NCBI GenBank assembly: GCA_003615045.1
Contig: ML014310.1
Location: 1 to 33,060 of the forward strand
Direction: 5' to 3'
DNA length: 33,060 bases
Source of the DNA: Caulochytrium protostelioides
Taxonomy: Eukaryota; Chytridiomycota; Caulochytriomycetes; Caulochytriales; Caulochytriaceae
The notes beneath the pieces were generated by a model. It did no database searches and was not told the DNA's origin. It worked only from the letters and a program-made list of their open reading frames with translations. Positions 8,557 through 19,255 of the stretch are shown here, one piece after another. Every line of letters starts with the position of its first letter. Positions within the stretch are counted from its first letter, which is position 1. The position numbers and the translations under genes were made by a program.

Positions 8557-9203
8557 AGAAAGGAACAAAAAGGCGACGCTTTTCATCGAGCGGCTGGCGG
8601 CACGATCGCTGCTGACCGATACTCTCATGCAGCAATAGATCAAGGGAACTCTTGAGCGAGATTCAAGAACGGGTTCGTCTTGATTTCGGAGGCCAGGAGG
8701 GAGTCGAGGCCAACGATAGCGGTCGGATCCGCCATGGTAAACTCAAGCAGCGGGGCGGAAACGTCCAAGGGTCGGCGGGAAAGCTGGCAGCCCCATGGCT
8801 GCACGCTGGCTGGCTTGGTACCCGGAGGTCAGAAGACCGGCAGGCGCTGTTGATCCACCGCTCGTCCTGTCTTGTCTTGTCTGCCGTCCCATCTCCTCGT
8901 GTCGTGTCGATGCGCGGCGCCGTCACCGCTGGCCAATCCGATCTCTCGGGTCGAATGACGGGTTTGCTGAACCTCAACGCCTCAGCGGCGGCGGCGGTTG
9001 TTATGTGCGTCGAGAGGTACGATGAGGCCGATCCGTCCACCAGATACCCCCCATCGCGTAGCGTGGTATCGTATCGTATCGTATCGTATCGTATCGTATC
9101 GTATCGTATCGTATCGTATCGTATCGTATCGTATCGTATCGTATCATGGCAATCGGGAATCCGGCGATAGCCAGGGGGTTGATTCGACGCGGACAGCGCT
9201 CAC
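8557..9203. other. Intergenic, ends in a long microsatellite
   Basis: No gene recognised. Short frames on both strands have no family features. The right part carries the (GTATC)16 array listed separately. The missing N-terminal half of isovaleryl-CoA dehydrogenase would be expected here but is not present in any frame I read. Confidence 0.4.
9066..9145. repeat. (GTATC)16 pentanucleotide microsatellite
   Basis: Sixteen perfect tandem copies of GTATC, 80 bp, with no interruption. Perfect arrays of this length are usually unstable and polymorphic. It lies about 60 bp before the frame that encodes the truncated isovaleryl-CoA dehydrogenase. Confidence 0.97.
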
Positions 9204-10064
9204 GTGTCATCTCAGCGGTTTAAGCAGGACACAACAGACTGTCTTGCTCATCCGCCGTACCGCATCGCCATCGCGATCTTGGACCTGACATTGCATGTCG
9301 TCTCGATGCGGCTGCGCGCCGACAAAGTGGATGGCGGCTACAAGCTGAACGGGACCAAGTTCTGGATCCCAAAGGGGCCCGATGCCGACCTGCTCGTCAT
9401 ATATGCCAAGACCGACCCGGACGCCGGGCCGAAAGGCATCACAACCTTCCTCATCGAGAAAACGTTCCCCGGTATCTCGCAAGGCCCGAAGCTCGATAAG
9501 CTCGGTATGCGCGGGTCCAACACCTGCGAACTCATCTTCGAGGACTGTTTTGTGCCTGAGGCGAATATTATCGGGAAGCGGAACGAAGGCGTGTATGTGC
9601 TGATGTCCGGTCTCGACCTCGAGCGACTCGAGCTGTCGGGCAGCCCGCTCGGCCTGATGCAGGCCGCGATCGACGACTCAGCATCCTATGTGCACGAGCG
9701 TACCCAGTTCGATCGACCCGTTGGCACCTTCCAGCTGGTGCAGGGCAAGATCGCCGATATGTACGCAAAGCTCCAGGCGAGCCGCGCCTACGTGTATGCG
9801 TTCGCCCGTGCCGCCGATGCCGGCCAGGTCAGCAGCAAGGACTGTGCGGGGGCCATCCTGTACAGCGCCGAGCGCGCGATCGAGGTCGCTCTCGATGCCA
9901 TCCAACTGCAGGGCGGCGACGGCTACATCAACGATACGCCCACAGGGCGCTATCTGCGCGACGCAAAACTCTACGAGATCGGTGCCGGAACCAGCGAGAT
10001 CTGCCGTGTGCTGATTGGCCGCGCCTTCGACAAGAACTTCCAGGTCAAATCATCCAGCGCTTAG
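9204..10064 (+). CDS. IVD: Isovaleryl-CoA dehydrogenase, C-terminal part only
   Basis: The open frame encodes 286 aa, but family homology begins only at about 9297 ([10 protein letters not shown]). From there it is a clear isovaleryl-CoA dehydrogenase, the mitochondrial FAD enzyme of leucine catabolism: [76 protein letters not shown] and [11 protein letters not shown]. The Glu of DLERL (9621-9623) corresponds to the family's unusual catalytic base, and GAGTSE replaces the YEGT motif that holds the base in medium-chain enzymes; both favour IVD over other acyl-CoA dehydrogenases. The N-terminal helical domain and the A-G-S-D segment that should precede VVSM are absent, and no splice acceptor lies at the junction. 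It could be a truncated pseudogene, or rearranged or misassembled at the nearby repeat. No internal stop or frameshift is seen. Confidence 0.85.
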   Translation: MSSQRFKQDTTDCLAHPPYRIAIAILDLTLHVVSMRLRADKVDGGYKLNGTKFWIPKGPDADLLVIYAKTDPDAGPKGITTFLIEKTFPGISQGPKLDKLGMRGSNTCELIFEDCFVPEANIIGKRNEGVYVLMSGLDLERLELSGSPLGLMQAAIDDSASYVHERTQFDRPVGTFQLVQGKIADMYAKLQASRAYVYAFARAADAGQVSSKDCAGAILYSAERAIEVALDAIQLQGGDGYINDTPTGRYLRDAKLYEIGAGTSEICRVLIGRAFDKNFQVKSSSA

Positions 10065-11330
10065 CGCATCGCGTGCTTTGCCGAAGTTACTATCTTCTTC
10101 CCGTCGTATCAAGTGAAGCCTATTGTTCCTTGCACTGATTTACGTACTTAATATTCGTTTCAAACGTAAAGGCTCACCCAACACTTTCATCAACTCAGGG
10201 TCGTGCTCGATGCCTCGCCTTCGTTGATTCTTCCGAAGTCTTTGCGGCCACGCGATGCGGCCCCGGCCACCCAGATGGGTATGCTTGCGACTCGGGACAG
10301 GGTTGTTGGGCGTACACCACATGACCGATCATGATACAGGGGCCGCTGCGGTATGGGTGGACGTCCATCTCAGAAAATGTCCCCAACTGTGGTCTTACGC
10401 GGGATTGAGGTCACAATATTGCGTACAATAGCAGCGGAAAGCCTGATTCGGGCCCGGCATGCGGCCGCACCAGTAGGGTTTGCATCAATGCGCCAGGGAG
10501 ACGACTGCCGTCTCCGTTGCGCTCAGACCGCTGGCGCCGCTAGCGCTCGCCGCTGGCGCTCGTCGCCCGACCGCGACCGGGGCCGCCGGTCTGGAGCTCT
10601 CCAGGACCCTAGCGGCGCTATCTCGCCTGAACGAGCGATGCCTTGTCCCGCTGCGGGGTCTCCTGGTCGTAACGGCGCACAGGCCGGCGCGCCTCGCCGC
10701 TTGGCAGCGATCGACCGTCGGCACGGGATCCCCGACCGCCGCGGCGCCGCAGCCGCGCTAGGGGCCCGACCCTTCGGACCTCCCGCCCGCAAGCGTCGGG
10801 CCGGGGAGAAGGGGGGTCGAGGCTTGACAGGCCTGACAGGGCCGCCACGGCCGCGAAGCGGGTCGCGTCGATTCATTAACGAGCATACGCTTTTTTTTTT
10901 TACCTCGCCTCGTTGGATTCACTTCCGAGCCAGCGCGACCGGGTATGATGGATTGGGCGTCCCAGACCGCAGCGGCTGCGGCATGGTGAACACGGTGACC
11001 ACGATACTGCGGAGCGGTTGGCGCCATCTTTACGTCGGTGCCCTGCGACGGCCTCTTAGATGAGGCTGTGGCTCGGCTGCGGCTCAACTGCAGCTGGACT
11101 TCACGGACCGCCAAGTATGATCACCCCTCGCCGGGTTATAAATACGCTACAGATACATGTGCCATGAGCTCAATTTGGGTCTGCATCATCCACCCGCTCA
11201 ATTATCAAACGACATGATTCGTCGACAAGAAGCTAGGCCACCATCTCGCCTCTTCGCTTCTTCGCTTCTTCGCTTCCTCGCTACCACGCGGCATCGTTGC
11301 ACGCTAGCTTGACTTCTCGATTGCGGTGCG
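10065..11330. other. Intergenic, upstream of NEK kinase
   Basis: No gene recognised. It contains a GC-rich patch around 10500-10870 with frames open on both strands (chance), an 11-T run at 10891-10901, a TATA box at 11137-11144, and a four-unit octamer repeat (TCTTCGCT, last unit TCCTCGCT) at 11251-11282 in the presumed 5' leader of the kinase. Confidence 0.4.
11137..11144 (+). promoter_or_regulatory. TATA box of the NEK kinase gene
   Basis: TATAAATA lies 194 bp before the chosen ATG (11331). Similar boxes stand 224 bp before the S-adenosylhomocysteinase start and about 236 bp before the small secreted-protein start. Confidence 0.45.
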
Positions 11331-14300
11331 ATGCTGCCGTCCACATTGAGACCCCGCGCCACGCGATGCCCGAGCGTGCCCACGCGGCTCGGTCGTGACC
11401 GAACCCACACGTACTACGGAACACGGGTCTTGGGTCAAGGCGCCTCGGGCATCGCGTACCTCGCATACCGCATGTCCTGTAATGTCGCCTCAGAGCCTCG
11501 CCGCCGTCCCACCACCCCGCCGCGATGCCCGTTGGACGCGGATGTCGAGACCGACATCCCCGTCGTGGTCAAATGCGTGATCTTGCCGCCACCTGGAAAT
11601 GCTCAACGTCGCATCGTAGACGAAGGTAGTCCCTGTTTTCGGGCTGATAAGTATACTTCTTAAACTTGCATGTGCCTTGCATGGCGGCATCAGCACTAGC
11701 AGGGTCTGCGTGCCGCTTCCATCAACACGCAACTCACCTCTTCCGAACATGGAACATTGATGGTTCGACATGATACGCTCCACATGACGCCGGGATGCCA
11801 TGGCCGTAGTCAAAACCTTGACACAGGTCCAGCATCCGCATATTATCCAATTCGTGACAGCCTTTCAGAGCACACCGCATCTGATGATTGTCACCAGCTA
11901 TGCCGGTAAGCTGCGACCAACCCGTTCCCCCGCGACCGCCCCCTATTGACCCTCCTGGCCTCCAAGGCCAACTCATGACGTGTTTTCTTTTTTGCCTCTT
12001 TTTCAACGATGCTAAACTCTAGACCGGGGAGATCTGCATGATCACATTCGCACCTCGAATTACCACACATCCTTGACGCAGACGCTGACATGGTAAGCTA
12101 GGCTCTCGCACAAAACATGACAGGATATACTCATGCATCTCGTCGACTATTCCACTATGGTCTCGCCCAATCTACACTTACTGATATGCTCCCGATCAAA
12201 ATGCATGTCATCTGGATCTTGGACGTCACTATCATTTCTTTTTTCTTTTTTTCATGCTACGTGTTTGCTATGCGTTTCGACATGACAGGATGGTCCAATT
12301 GACGAGTGCTCTCGAATATCTTCACCGCAAACACATCATTCATCGTGATGTGAAAACCAAGGTATACTGATTTTTTAACGCCTACTTCGATTCCCAACTT
12401 TTTTGAAGCAATGCTGCTCACTGTTCGTATCGATACAAACACGCTGGCGACGACGACGATAATTAATGATGCAGCATGGGCGTGACACGCAACTCACGGC
12501 TTTGTTACGGGGTATGACATTTTTCCCTTGCTTCTTTGAACGCGATAGAACATCTTTCTTGATGGCCCGAGCCTTCAGATTCGGCTCGGCGATTTCGGCA
12601 TCTCCCGAGTTATGGAATCCTCGCACCAGTTGGCTTCCACGGCGGTCGGAACGCCTTTCTATTTGGCTCCCGAAGTATACGCGGGGGAACGCTACAGTGC
12701 GGCCGTTGATATCTGGGCATCTGGGTAAGTTTCTACTTTTATACGTTGTTGCGTATACTTTGCACGCAAAGCTTGAAAGCACGGCGATGCGATCGACGAG
12801 CCGCTCCCCCAGCGCTGCCTGAACTCATTTCAATATTTTTTATGACTGTTCTTTTGCCTCTGTGTCTTTGATCTGCCATGTCATTTACTGAACCTTATGC
12901 TGTCTTCTGAGCCAACTCTCTTTTCGGCCTACGGTCTCGTTTAGATGTGTTCTCTACGAAGTCATGACAAAACGATACGCATTCGAGGCCCGGTCAATGC
13001 AGCAGCTGATCTGTCATGTCAAGACTGGTCACCACGGCCCGCTGCCCAAGTAAGTTGCGAGACAATGACTCAACAAATGCACCGGCCCAAGGCAACACAC
13101 ATCTGCTACATACGGTACCTCATGTCGATTTGTCTCTCTTCTGGTTTATGCTACACTATGTTTCTGTCGCTTCCGTATCGCAAATCCTCTATGGGGGATT
13201 GTTTCAGCACGTGTCCTCGCCTGGTGCGTCAACTGATTGCGGCGCTGCTGAAACCAGCGCCGCGGGAACGGCCTCACGCTGGACAGATTCATCGCGCTGT
13301 CCACAAGGTCTTGGATGCCCTGGCCGCCACCCGCTCCACGCCGCCGGGCCCATCGCCAGATCGCGGCCTGCCATATGCGGTCGGCCATCCCGTGATCGTC
13401 GGCCTCCCTCCTTGCCCTCGGCGCTTGCCAAACCCAGCGCCGCGGGTCCGCGCCCCCGCCATCTCCATCGCTGCCGTCTCGCTGAACCCGAGTCCACTCC
13501 ATGGCGCCTCGCCCCCGCCTGCCCGGGCGGCGCGCCACCGACCCCCCCGTCGATCCAGCAACGGCCCCGCCCAGACGCGGTCGCGGTCGCGGTCGCGGTC
13601 GCGGTCGCCGCCTCGACCACGCTTCAGCACGCGCGGCGACGCGCGGTTCTCGCCGTCACAGCCACTCGCCCCCTCCCGCGCGGCCGCGGATGGCGGGGTC
13701 CGCCCTGCGGAATCCGCGGCAGTCTCGCATCGCTGCGCTGGTCCCGGCGCTGGTGCGCCACGTGCCAGCGATCCATGCGCCAGCGACGACCCGTCGAGCC
13801 GTCAGCCCTCTGCCTGTAGGCGGCCTATCGATGAGGAGCGCAAAGTCATGGTGCAAGCCGGGGTCGATCTACCGGCGCTTGACGATCCCGCACCGCCCTA
13901 CTCGCCGCCTCTGGATGGCCGCATCGTCGCGGCGCCGTCGGTCTACCATCGTCTCGAAACGATCCGCGACGGTGTGGAGAAGGCACTTGGTGCTACGCGA
14001 TTTGATCGGGTAAGTGTTGCTGCGCCTCTGTGCCTCGTAGCTCCTGGATATTGGAACATTGGGAGAACCAGCCGTGCCTTCATGGTCGGCAAGGGACGGT
14101 TGTGCTTGGCGTCCTGGCGCAAAGCGGCTCACCGGTATGAATTTGGTTTGAATCTGATTTTGCGTGGCACGTCATGTTCTATGCGTGAACTTCCATGCGG
14201 CAGCTGTATTCGCAAGCCCGCGATCACGTCTCACTTCAGACCCAGACGCCTGAAGCCGCATGGGTCGTCCAGCAATTTGGTAAGTCAACACGTAGCTGTG

Positions 14301-14634
14301 CTTGAGGTCACCTAAGGCCAAGCACCATGAGTGCATTCATGACATGCTCATCGACTTTTTGTTTGTTCGTTTTCTGTCATACGGTACGAAATGCACCACA
14401 ATATGGCTACACCCGTCAATCACCAATTTAACGGTGATGTGGGTCGACGGGAATCGATCCGGGTACGATGGTATAGTGCGAAGCGAGGAGATGCTCTATG
14501 GCGGTGCCATGCCGACCGAGGACGCTCGCGCGCTCCTGCCTGCGTCGGATCAGCCCGCCGGGCCTGGCAGCCGCTTCCCTGGCGCCGCTGTTCGCCGGCG
14601 TCCGCATTCGCCAGGCGACCACCCTTGGCGTTAA
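11331..14634 (+). CDS. NIMA-related Ser/Thr kinase (NEK family), nine exons
   Basis: Exons inferred from frame, splice sites and kinase homology: 11331-11625, 11810-11905, 12023-12092, 12289-12361, 12549-12724, 12945-13049, 13208-14009, 14204-14279 and 14477-14634. They sum to 1851 nt (616 aa). Domains in order: Gly loop GQGASG (35-40), an insertion, catalytic Lys in VVVKCV (81), YADRGDLHDHI, HRDVKTKN (172-179), DFG (193-195), GTPFYLAPEVY, and DIWASGCVLYEVMTKRYAFE. The last block plus the Lys-Thr-x-Asn loop is typical of NEKs, which act in mitosis and in cilia/flagella. The tail from about residue 320 is Pro/Arg/Ser-rich and includes an RS repeat coded by (CGCGGT)5. The kinase core splices cleanly; exons 8 and 9 rest on splice sites and open frame only. 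The gene converges on SCP2. Confidence 0.83.
13576..13605 (+). repeat. (CGCGGT)5 hexanucleotide repeat coding Arg-Ser
   Basis: Five perfect CGCGGT units inside exon 7 of the NEK gene. In the coding frame they give alternating Arg and Ser (RSRSRSRSRS). Because the unit is a multiple of three, length changes would not shift the frame. Confidence 0.85.
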
Positions 14635-14748
14635 AAGCGCTCGTTTTTAGTTTAACATGCTACTTGATTGAGAAGTATACCTAACCCACTCATCTCTCGG
14701 ATGGGGGTCTGAGACGTGTTTCATGATGCCACGCAAGCAAACCGAAAA

Positions 14749-15470
14749 TCAGAGCTTGGCCTTCGCTACCTTGAGGACACTGTCCAGGCGGGTGGCGAGC
14801 ATGATGTTGCCGGTCACCTTGAGTTTCCCGGACATAAAGGCTTTCTGGCCGTTTAACTTGCCCGTCGACAGATCTTGGAAGGTTTCGTCGCTCGTGCGAA
14901 TAGTGATGTCAGCCTTGCCCGAGGGCTGGCCTTTGGTGACCGTGGCACCCTTCTTGAAGTCCAGCGTCCAGGGCTGCTCCTTACCCTCGCTGTTCTTGAT
15001 AATGATCTAGATACAGATACCCCAAGATCAAGATCAGGACGACCATTCCGTTCACGTGTCCATGCAAATCAAGAGAAGGAGCGGTAAGTTGCATGCCAGC
15101 GGGTCGAGTCAGGATTCAGGTCAACGAGCGATCACGGGTGACTTACCAAGAAGACGGCATTGACCTAGCGACAAACAGAGAAAAAATCGAGAACCAATAC
15201 GGATTGAAGGATTCAGATGAGTCCCAGTGAGTCTTGCAAGAGTTGGTCGATCACGCATTCAAGAACTCGGGTGGCTGCGATGCGCAGAACCCTCGAAACG
15301 TCATTGCTGGGCTGTCTCCTCAAAGGATCGACATCGCATGCGGTCGGCGATGTCCGCAGACTCACCTTCTTAGCCTGCGCATCACGCTCAGAGGAGGGAA
15401 GGGCTTCAAGGCCATCTTTCAACTGCTGAAAGATCGCACCCGACTTGAAACCGGTCGCGTCGACGGACAT
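14749..15470 (-). CDS. Peroxisomal SCP2-type sterol carrier / lipid-transfer protein, with microexon
   Basis: Predicted 126-aa single-domain SCP2 protein, which binds sterols and acyl-CoAs in peroxisomes. Exons, in transcript order: 15366-15470 (35 codons, MSVDATGFKSGAIFQQLKDG... ending AQAKK), 15147-15164 (18 nt, VNAVFL) and 14749-15006 (IIIKNSEGKEQPW... to the stop). All junctions are phase 0 with donors GTGAGT and GTAAGT and acceptors CTAG. Joined, KKVNAVFLIIIKN closely follows the usual SCP2 KKVNGIFxFxIKN, so the microexon is needed. Later motifs are DITIRTSDETF, KLNGQKAFMSGKLKVTGN and LATRLDSVL. The C-terminus AKL is a peroxisomal targeting signal type 1. Size matches the 128-aa yeast-type relatives. 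The stop lies 114 bp from that of the convergent NEK gene. Confidence 0.9.
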
Positions 15471-16169
15471 GGTGATCGTTCGGAGAGGATTTAAAAAGGA
15501 ATCGGGAAATCAAAGGGGCGTGGCAGGAGATCGGAAGACGACGGGGTGAGCAGCCTGGTTCTCGTGACGATTGGTTCGAACCCGAGAAGTGTCGGCATCC
15601 TAGTTGACGTGGACTTCGCTGTCCTCCTGCCGAGAGTAAGATTCATGCTCACGATCTGTCTAGCTGCTTCCGCTCGTGGCTAGCTTTCCTTGCTCGAGCC
15701 TTATTGTGCTGACGGGTCTTTGCGCCTCTTTCCATCGCCACCCCTTCACGCTTCCCGTGGCCTTCGTCGGGCCCACACTGGTGCAGCCGCACGGCGGCGC
15801 CATGCAGCGCGCTGGGCGAGACAACAGGGCTCAGGGTTGCTGGAGCCTGGCATGTGCACGGGCGTGGGCACTGTCAAGCGCACTGGCATCGGCCATGGCC
15901 CAGCACGCCAGCTGCGAGCCGATCGGCTGCTGCGGCAAATTGCTCACCAACGCGCCTTCAAGCACGCCCACGCGTGATGGCAGCGTATCGCAAAGAAACC
16001 AGCAAATGACTTCCACGTGCCCGACACGCATCCAGTTGGGTTGTTACACTGCATGATGCACAGTCCGCAGCGCGAGCAAGCCCGCGCCCATCTGGCGTCG
16101 GCGGTGCCTGATGGATTCATGAAGTACTACTACAGAGCCGTTAGCCAAAGATTAAAAAAAGAAGGTATA
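15471..16169. other. Intergenic between SCP2 and NAE1
   Basis: No gene recognised. This stretch should hold the SCP2 promoter and the NAE1 3' region, as both genes read leftwards. A frame at 15676-16056 is open but Cys/Ala-rich with no family features. A palindromic GGTTCGAACCC at 15573-15583 resembles a tRNA T-loop but no tRNA fold surrounds it. Confidence 0.35.
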
Positions 16170-18309
16170 TTAGAACCACAGCGTGGCGCTGTTAGAATGA
16201 ATGCCGTTGAACAGTAGCGCGTGCTGCAAGGGGACGAATTGCCCCGTGACCAATTTGATGACTTCCTGTGACGCAATGCCACCCATCAAGGCGGCCATAC
16301 TGTGCAACTGGACCCCCGCAGCGCGCGTCCTGCCACATGAGAGCCCGTTCAAAAAAGTCAATGTGAGAAGGGAGGCCGAGAAAGAGTCCAAAGTTCGTTC
16401 AGAACGATCCATGCGGGAACGTTGACGAAACGGCACACATTACATTTCTAGCAGAACGCCCTCATGAACGGGCACGGACGACAGGTGGTATTCATCTAAT
16501 ACGGAGCGAGCACACTGTTTCAACTCGCTCAAATCATCCAAGCCTAGCAGCACACCATGATGGTGATTAAGCGAACACCGCGTTCGGATGACCATACCAA
16601 TAACAGAGAAGGCACAGTGAGTTCAACATTGTGTGAGTCATCAAGCCCGCAGACCTATGATTGAGTGCAATCCCAGCGCCGCAACGCCGATTGTTATTCG
16701 AATCAAAAATACGCTACCAGGATCTCGGCTTTGCATGCTGCGAAAGCGGTCGGCCGCTAACCTCCCAATGTACCATGCTGCATGCGAGAAGCTTGTCACC
16801 GTTGGGTCTTCCTCGCCTGCTTCCTCCTCCGTGTCGCTCACCTCGAGCGCAGAACGCAAGGCAGCTTGCGCTTCAGGAACGTTCTGCAGACGCGTTTCTT
16901 GTGAATTCATCCCCGGTAGGTCAAGGACCTCGATGCTGCGGATGGCGCGGCAGAGCCGCTCGACAAACGCCGCGTCCCTATCTGGCGGAGTGTCTGCCTC
17001 TGCCTCGTGAGCTGGTGCGGACAAGCGGGCGGCGAGGTAGGCAGCCTGCACGGCCTGAATATCGGCCCGAGACCGTGCGCGATACACGTTCTGCAGTGCC
17101 ACATACGCCTGCGTGTCAGCCTTCATGTCAGGCACGACGCCGTCATGCGGCAGCACACCGGTTGAGGCGGTCATCTGGCCGATGGCCGCAAGCGCGAACC
17201 AGAACCGATCGCGGGCGGCCTGGCGCAGCGCAGCCGGCGTCCCGGCGTCCGGGCGTTGAGTGGGTGACGGCTGCAACAGCTGCCGTCGCTGCACATAGCA
17301 CGAGGCGCGGTCAAACAGTGCAGTGAGCGTGTCCGGGACCGTCGTGGGCTGGGAGGCGCGAAACACGGCTTTGAGGGCCTGCTCGATGTTTTCGGTGTCC
17401 TGGGAGGACGGGTGGCGAAGGGCCTCAGTCGCGGCGCGGAGGGCCTGGCGCTCGTCCGCGGTGGCGGGCAGGCGGGCCGCGTCCTCGGGCGCGTGGCCGA
17501 TCGCTTGGCGCCACTGCCGCAGCGCTTTCGCGAGCAGCACCAGGTACGGGACATAGCTGCGTTCGGTGGGGCTCAGCGCGTCGAGATCGTATGCGGCCAC
17601 GAACTGGTCCAGTTCAGGAAACGGCTTGTCGAGTCGCATATCAAACGCTCCGTCACTATGGGACTCCAGGACTACCATCGGATCCGGCGTTCCCGTGAAA
17701 CGGCGTAAGGAACCCCCATTCAAAGACACGAACCCCAGAAAACACAGGTGCAGGACAAGTGAGTCATGATTGATATCGATACGCGACCGTTTCGGCGCAT
17801 CGACGCATCGACTTACCGGCAGCCTCACGATGCGCGAGCTGTAGAAACCCAATGAATCCGTCAACGGATGCGATGACCACGGGCACGCCGTGGGCGAGGG
17901 CCAGGGCTTCGATAGCGCGCTGATGTGACCGCGGTGCGTCGGCAACGATGATCACGCTGTACTGCGCGATCGCGGCGGGCGTCTCAGTCAGAAAGGTCCA
18001 CGGATCATGCTGGATGCTGTGCGCTTCGACGTCTTCGTTGAGCTCGCCGAGCAAGGACGCGAGCGCGGCAGCGCGCGGCTGGCCAAGCTGATCCCGCGTG
18101 ACAAAGAAGTTGTTGCCGAGATCGCGCCGAGTGACGACCTGGGCGTCGACGACAGTGAAGGCCTGGATGCCCGGCAGGATGAGGTTCTTGAGGATTTCGG
18201 TCCCGAGCGGCGAACCGTTCAGTAGCAGAATGTGCGCTGATTCGAGGGCGGCCTGGCCGTGACCGCCCCACAGCCGGAGCTGCCGGTCATACCGCTTCTC
18301 GTTCGACAT
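16170..18309 (-). CDS. ULA1: NEDD8-activating enzyme E1 regulatory subunit (NAE1/Ula1), four exons
   Basis: Exons in transcript order: 17817-18309, 16718-17671, 16444-16543 and 16170-16329; 1707 nt, 568 aa (human NAE1 is 534). It is the ThiF-like half of the heterodimer that activates NEDD8 together with Uba3, and needs no catalytic Cys. Visible blocks: KRYDRQLRLWGGHGQAALES at the start, ILLLNGSPLGTEILKNLILPG, then VLESHSDGAF with RLDKPFPEL and YDLDAL, later GVVPDMKADT and YVALQNVYRARS, and the C-terminal GVQLHSMAALMGGIASQEVI and FNGIHSNSATLWF. Phases 1, 1 and 2 join cleanly: REAA+VLESH, SRDPG+LDDL and LLEM+TRAAG. The start at 18309 (MSNEKRYDRQ) is preferred; 18321 and 18372 are in-frame alternatives. 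The centre carries Ala-rich expansions. Confidence 0.92.
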
Positions 18310-19045
18310 GTCGGCGGGCATCGTTCGATAGGAACGACGCGGATTCCGGTGTGCCGTCGGCAATGCCGCCACGTGTCCGTTGGCGGGAGGTCACGGCGTT
18401 GAAGCGGGCGTTGAAGCGCTCTGAAGGCAGGCTAACGCGTGGTCCACGTGGTGGTCGGAGGATCGGCGGCGAGACGTGGAGACGTGGAGGTGTGGCGACG
18501 GGACGTTGCATAGCAACGGCTCCAGGTTCATGACGCGTGCTCAGCTATTGCAAACTCTGGCGCGCGTGGTCAAGGAAGGTGAGCGCGAAAAGGAAGATAA
18601 CTGATTTGAGGCGAGACCTTGGCCGGAGGGATCGGCATCGGCGAGTCGGCGCGTCGCCCCGTGAGGCGTGGGCCGGTGGCACGGCCCGCCCGCATCGCAC
18701 CGGCCTTCCGTGGGCCCTGAGGAACCTGAGCCCGCCGCGGCCCAGCGTCCGATCAGTGATGGCACGCGAGCCCGGACGGCACGCCAAGCCTCGCCGTCCT
18801 CTGACTTACTCGGAAAGCGGCGCAGCAACGCGATGACCCGCCTCAATCAATCGACGGCGAGCCTGATCCGGCACACCCTGATGGAGCATCAATCGTATGT
18901 TATTGAACGGTATTAAGTTTTAGAAGCGACACCAAGTAACAAAAAGCCCACATGACGGGTATATGGAGAGATGGAGCGGACGGTTTGGGGGTGGCCGAAC
19001 AGTCGAGGTCTACGGGGGAAGGATCTCCGCACGTAAACTCGCCGT
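18310..19045. other. Intergenic, upstream of NAE1
   Basis: No gene recognised on either strand. The NAE1 promoter should lie near 18320-18540. Frames on both strands around 18540-18916 look like chance. Confidence 0.35.
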
Positions 19046-19255
19046 CTAAAAAGCAATCCAGCCTACGGGGCTCTGGACCGGCAGATCGGGGTTGGCCGTG
19101 GTCGTGGTCGCACGTCGTTCGAGGTGGACCGTCCGGGTGGCATGCGGAGGCTCAGAGTGCACAGTGGGCTCAGGTTCAGAGCGTACCGGCAAGGCCAGCG
19201 TCAGCAGCACCAGCGTCGCGAGCAGGGCGCGCTGGGCAAAGACAGAGATGTGCAT
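19046..19255 (-). CDS. Possible small secreted protein
   Basis: A 69-aa frame beginning MHISVFAQRALLATLVLL and continuing TLALPVRSEPEP, a textbook signal peptide: short basic start, about 14 hydrophobic residues, then small/polar residues suitable for cleavage near residue 24-26. The mature part is short, His/Thr/Pro/Arg-rich, has no Cys, and ends in VGWIAF. I do not recognise a family. A TATATAA box (19491-19497, minus strand) lies about 236 bp upstream, which supports a promoter. A donor-like CCGTAGGC near the 3' end could mean the real protein is longer through splicing. The frame continues upstream to 19540 but without signal-peptide character. Confidence 0.42.
   Translation of the reverse strand: MHISVFAQRALLATLVLLTLALPVRSEPEPTVHSEPPHATRTVHLERRATTTTANPDLPVQSPVGWIAF

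Noticed and set aside
9066-9145. GTATC array as a possible CRISPR-like or telomeric repeat
   Set aside because: Units are contiguous without spacers, internal to the window, and unlike any telomere repeat I know; it is a microsatellite.
10353-11063. 236-aa frame and its antisense partners
   Set aside because: Frames are open on both strands because of GC content; composition is Arg/Ala/Pro-rich with no domain.
15573-15583. GGTTCGAACCC resembling a tRNA T-loop
   Set aside because: It is a palindrome, and neither strand offers a matching acceptor stem, D-arm or anticodon arm at the right spacing.
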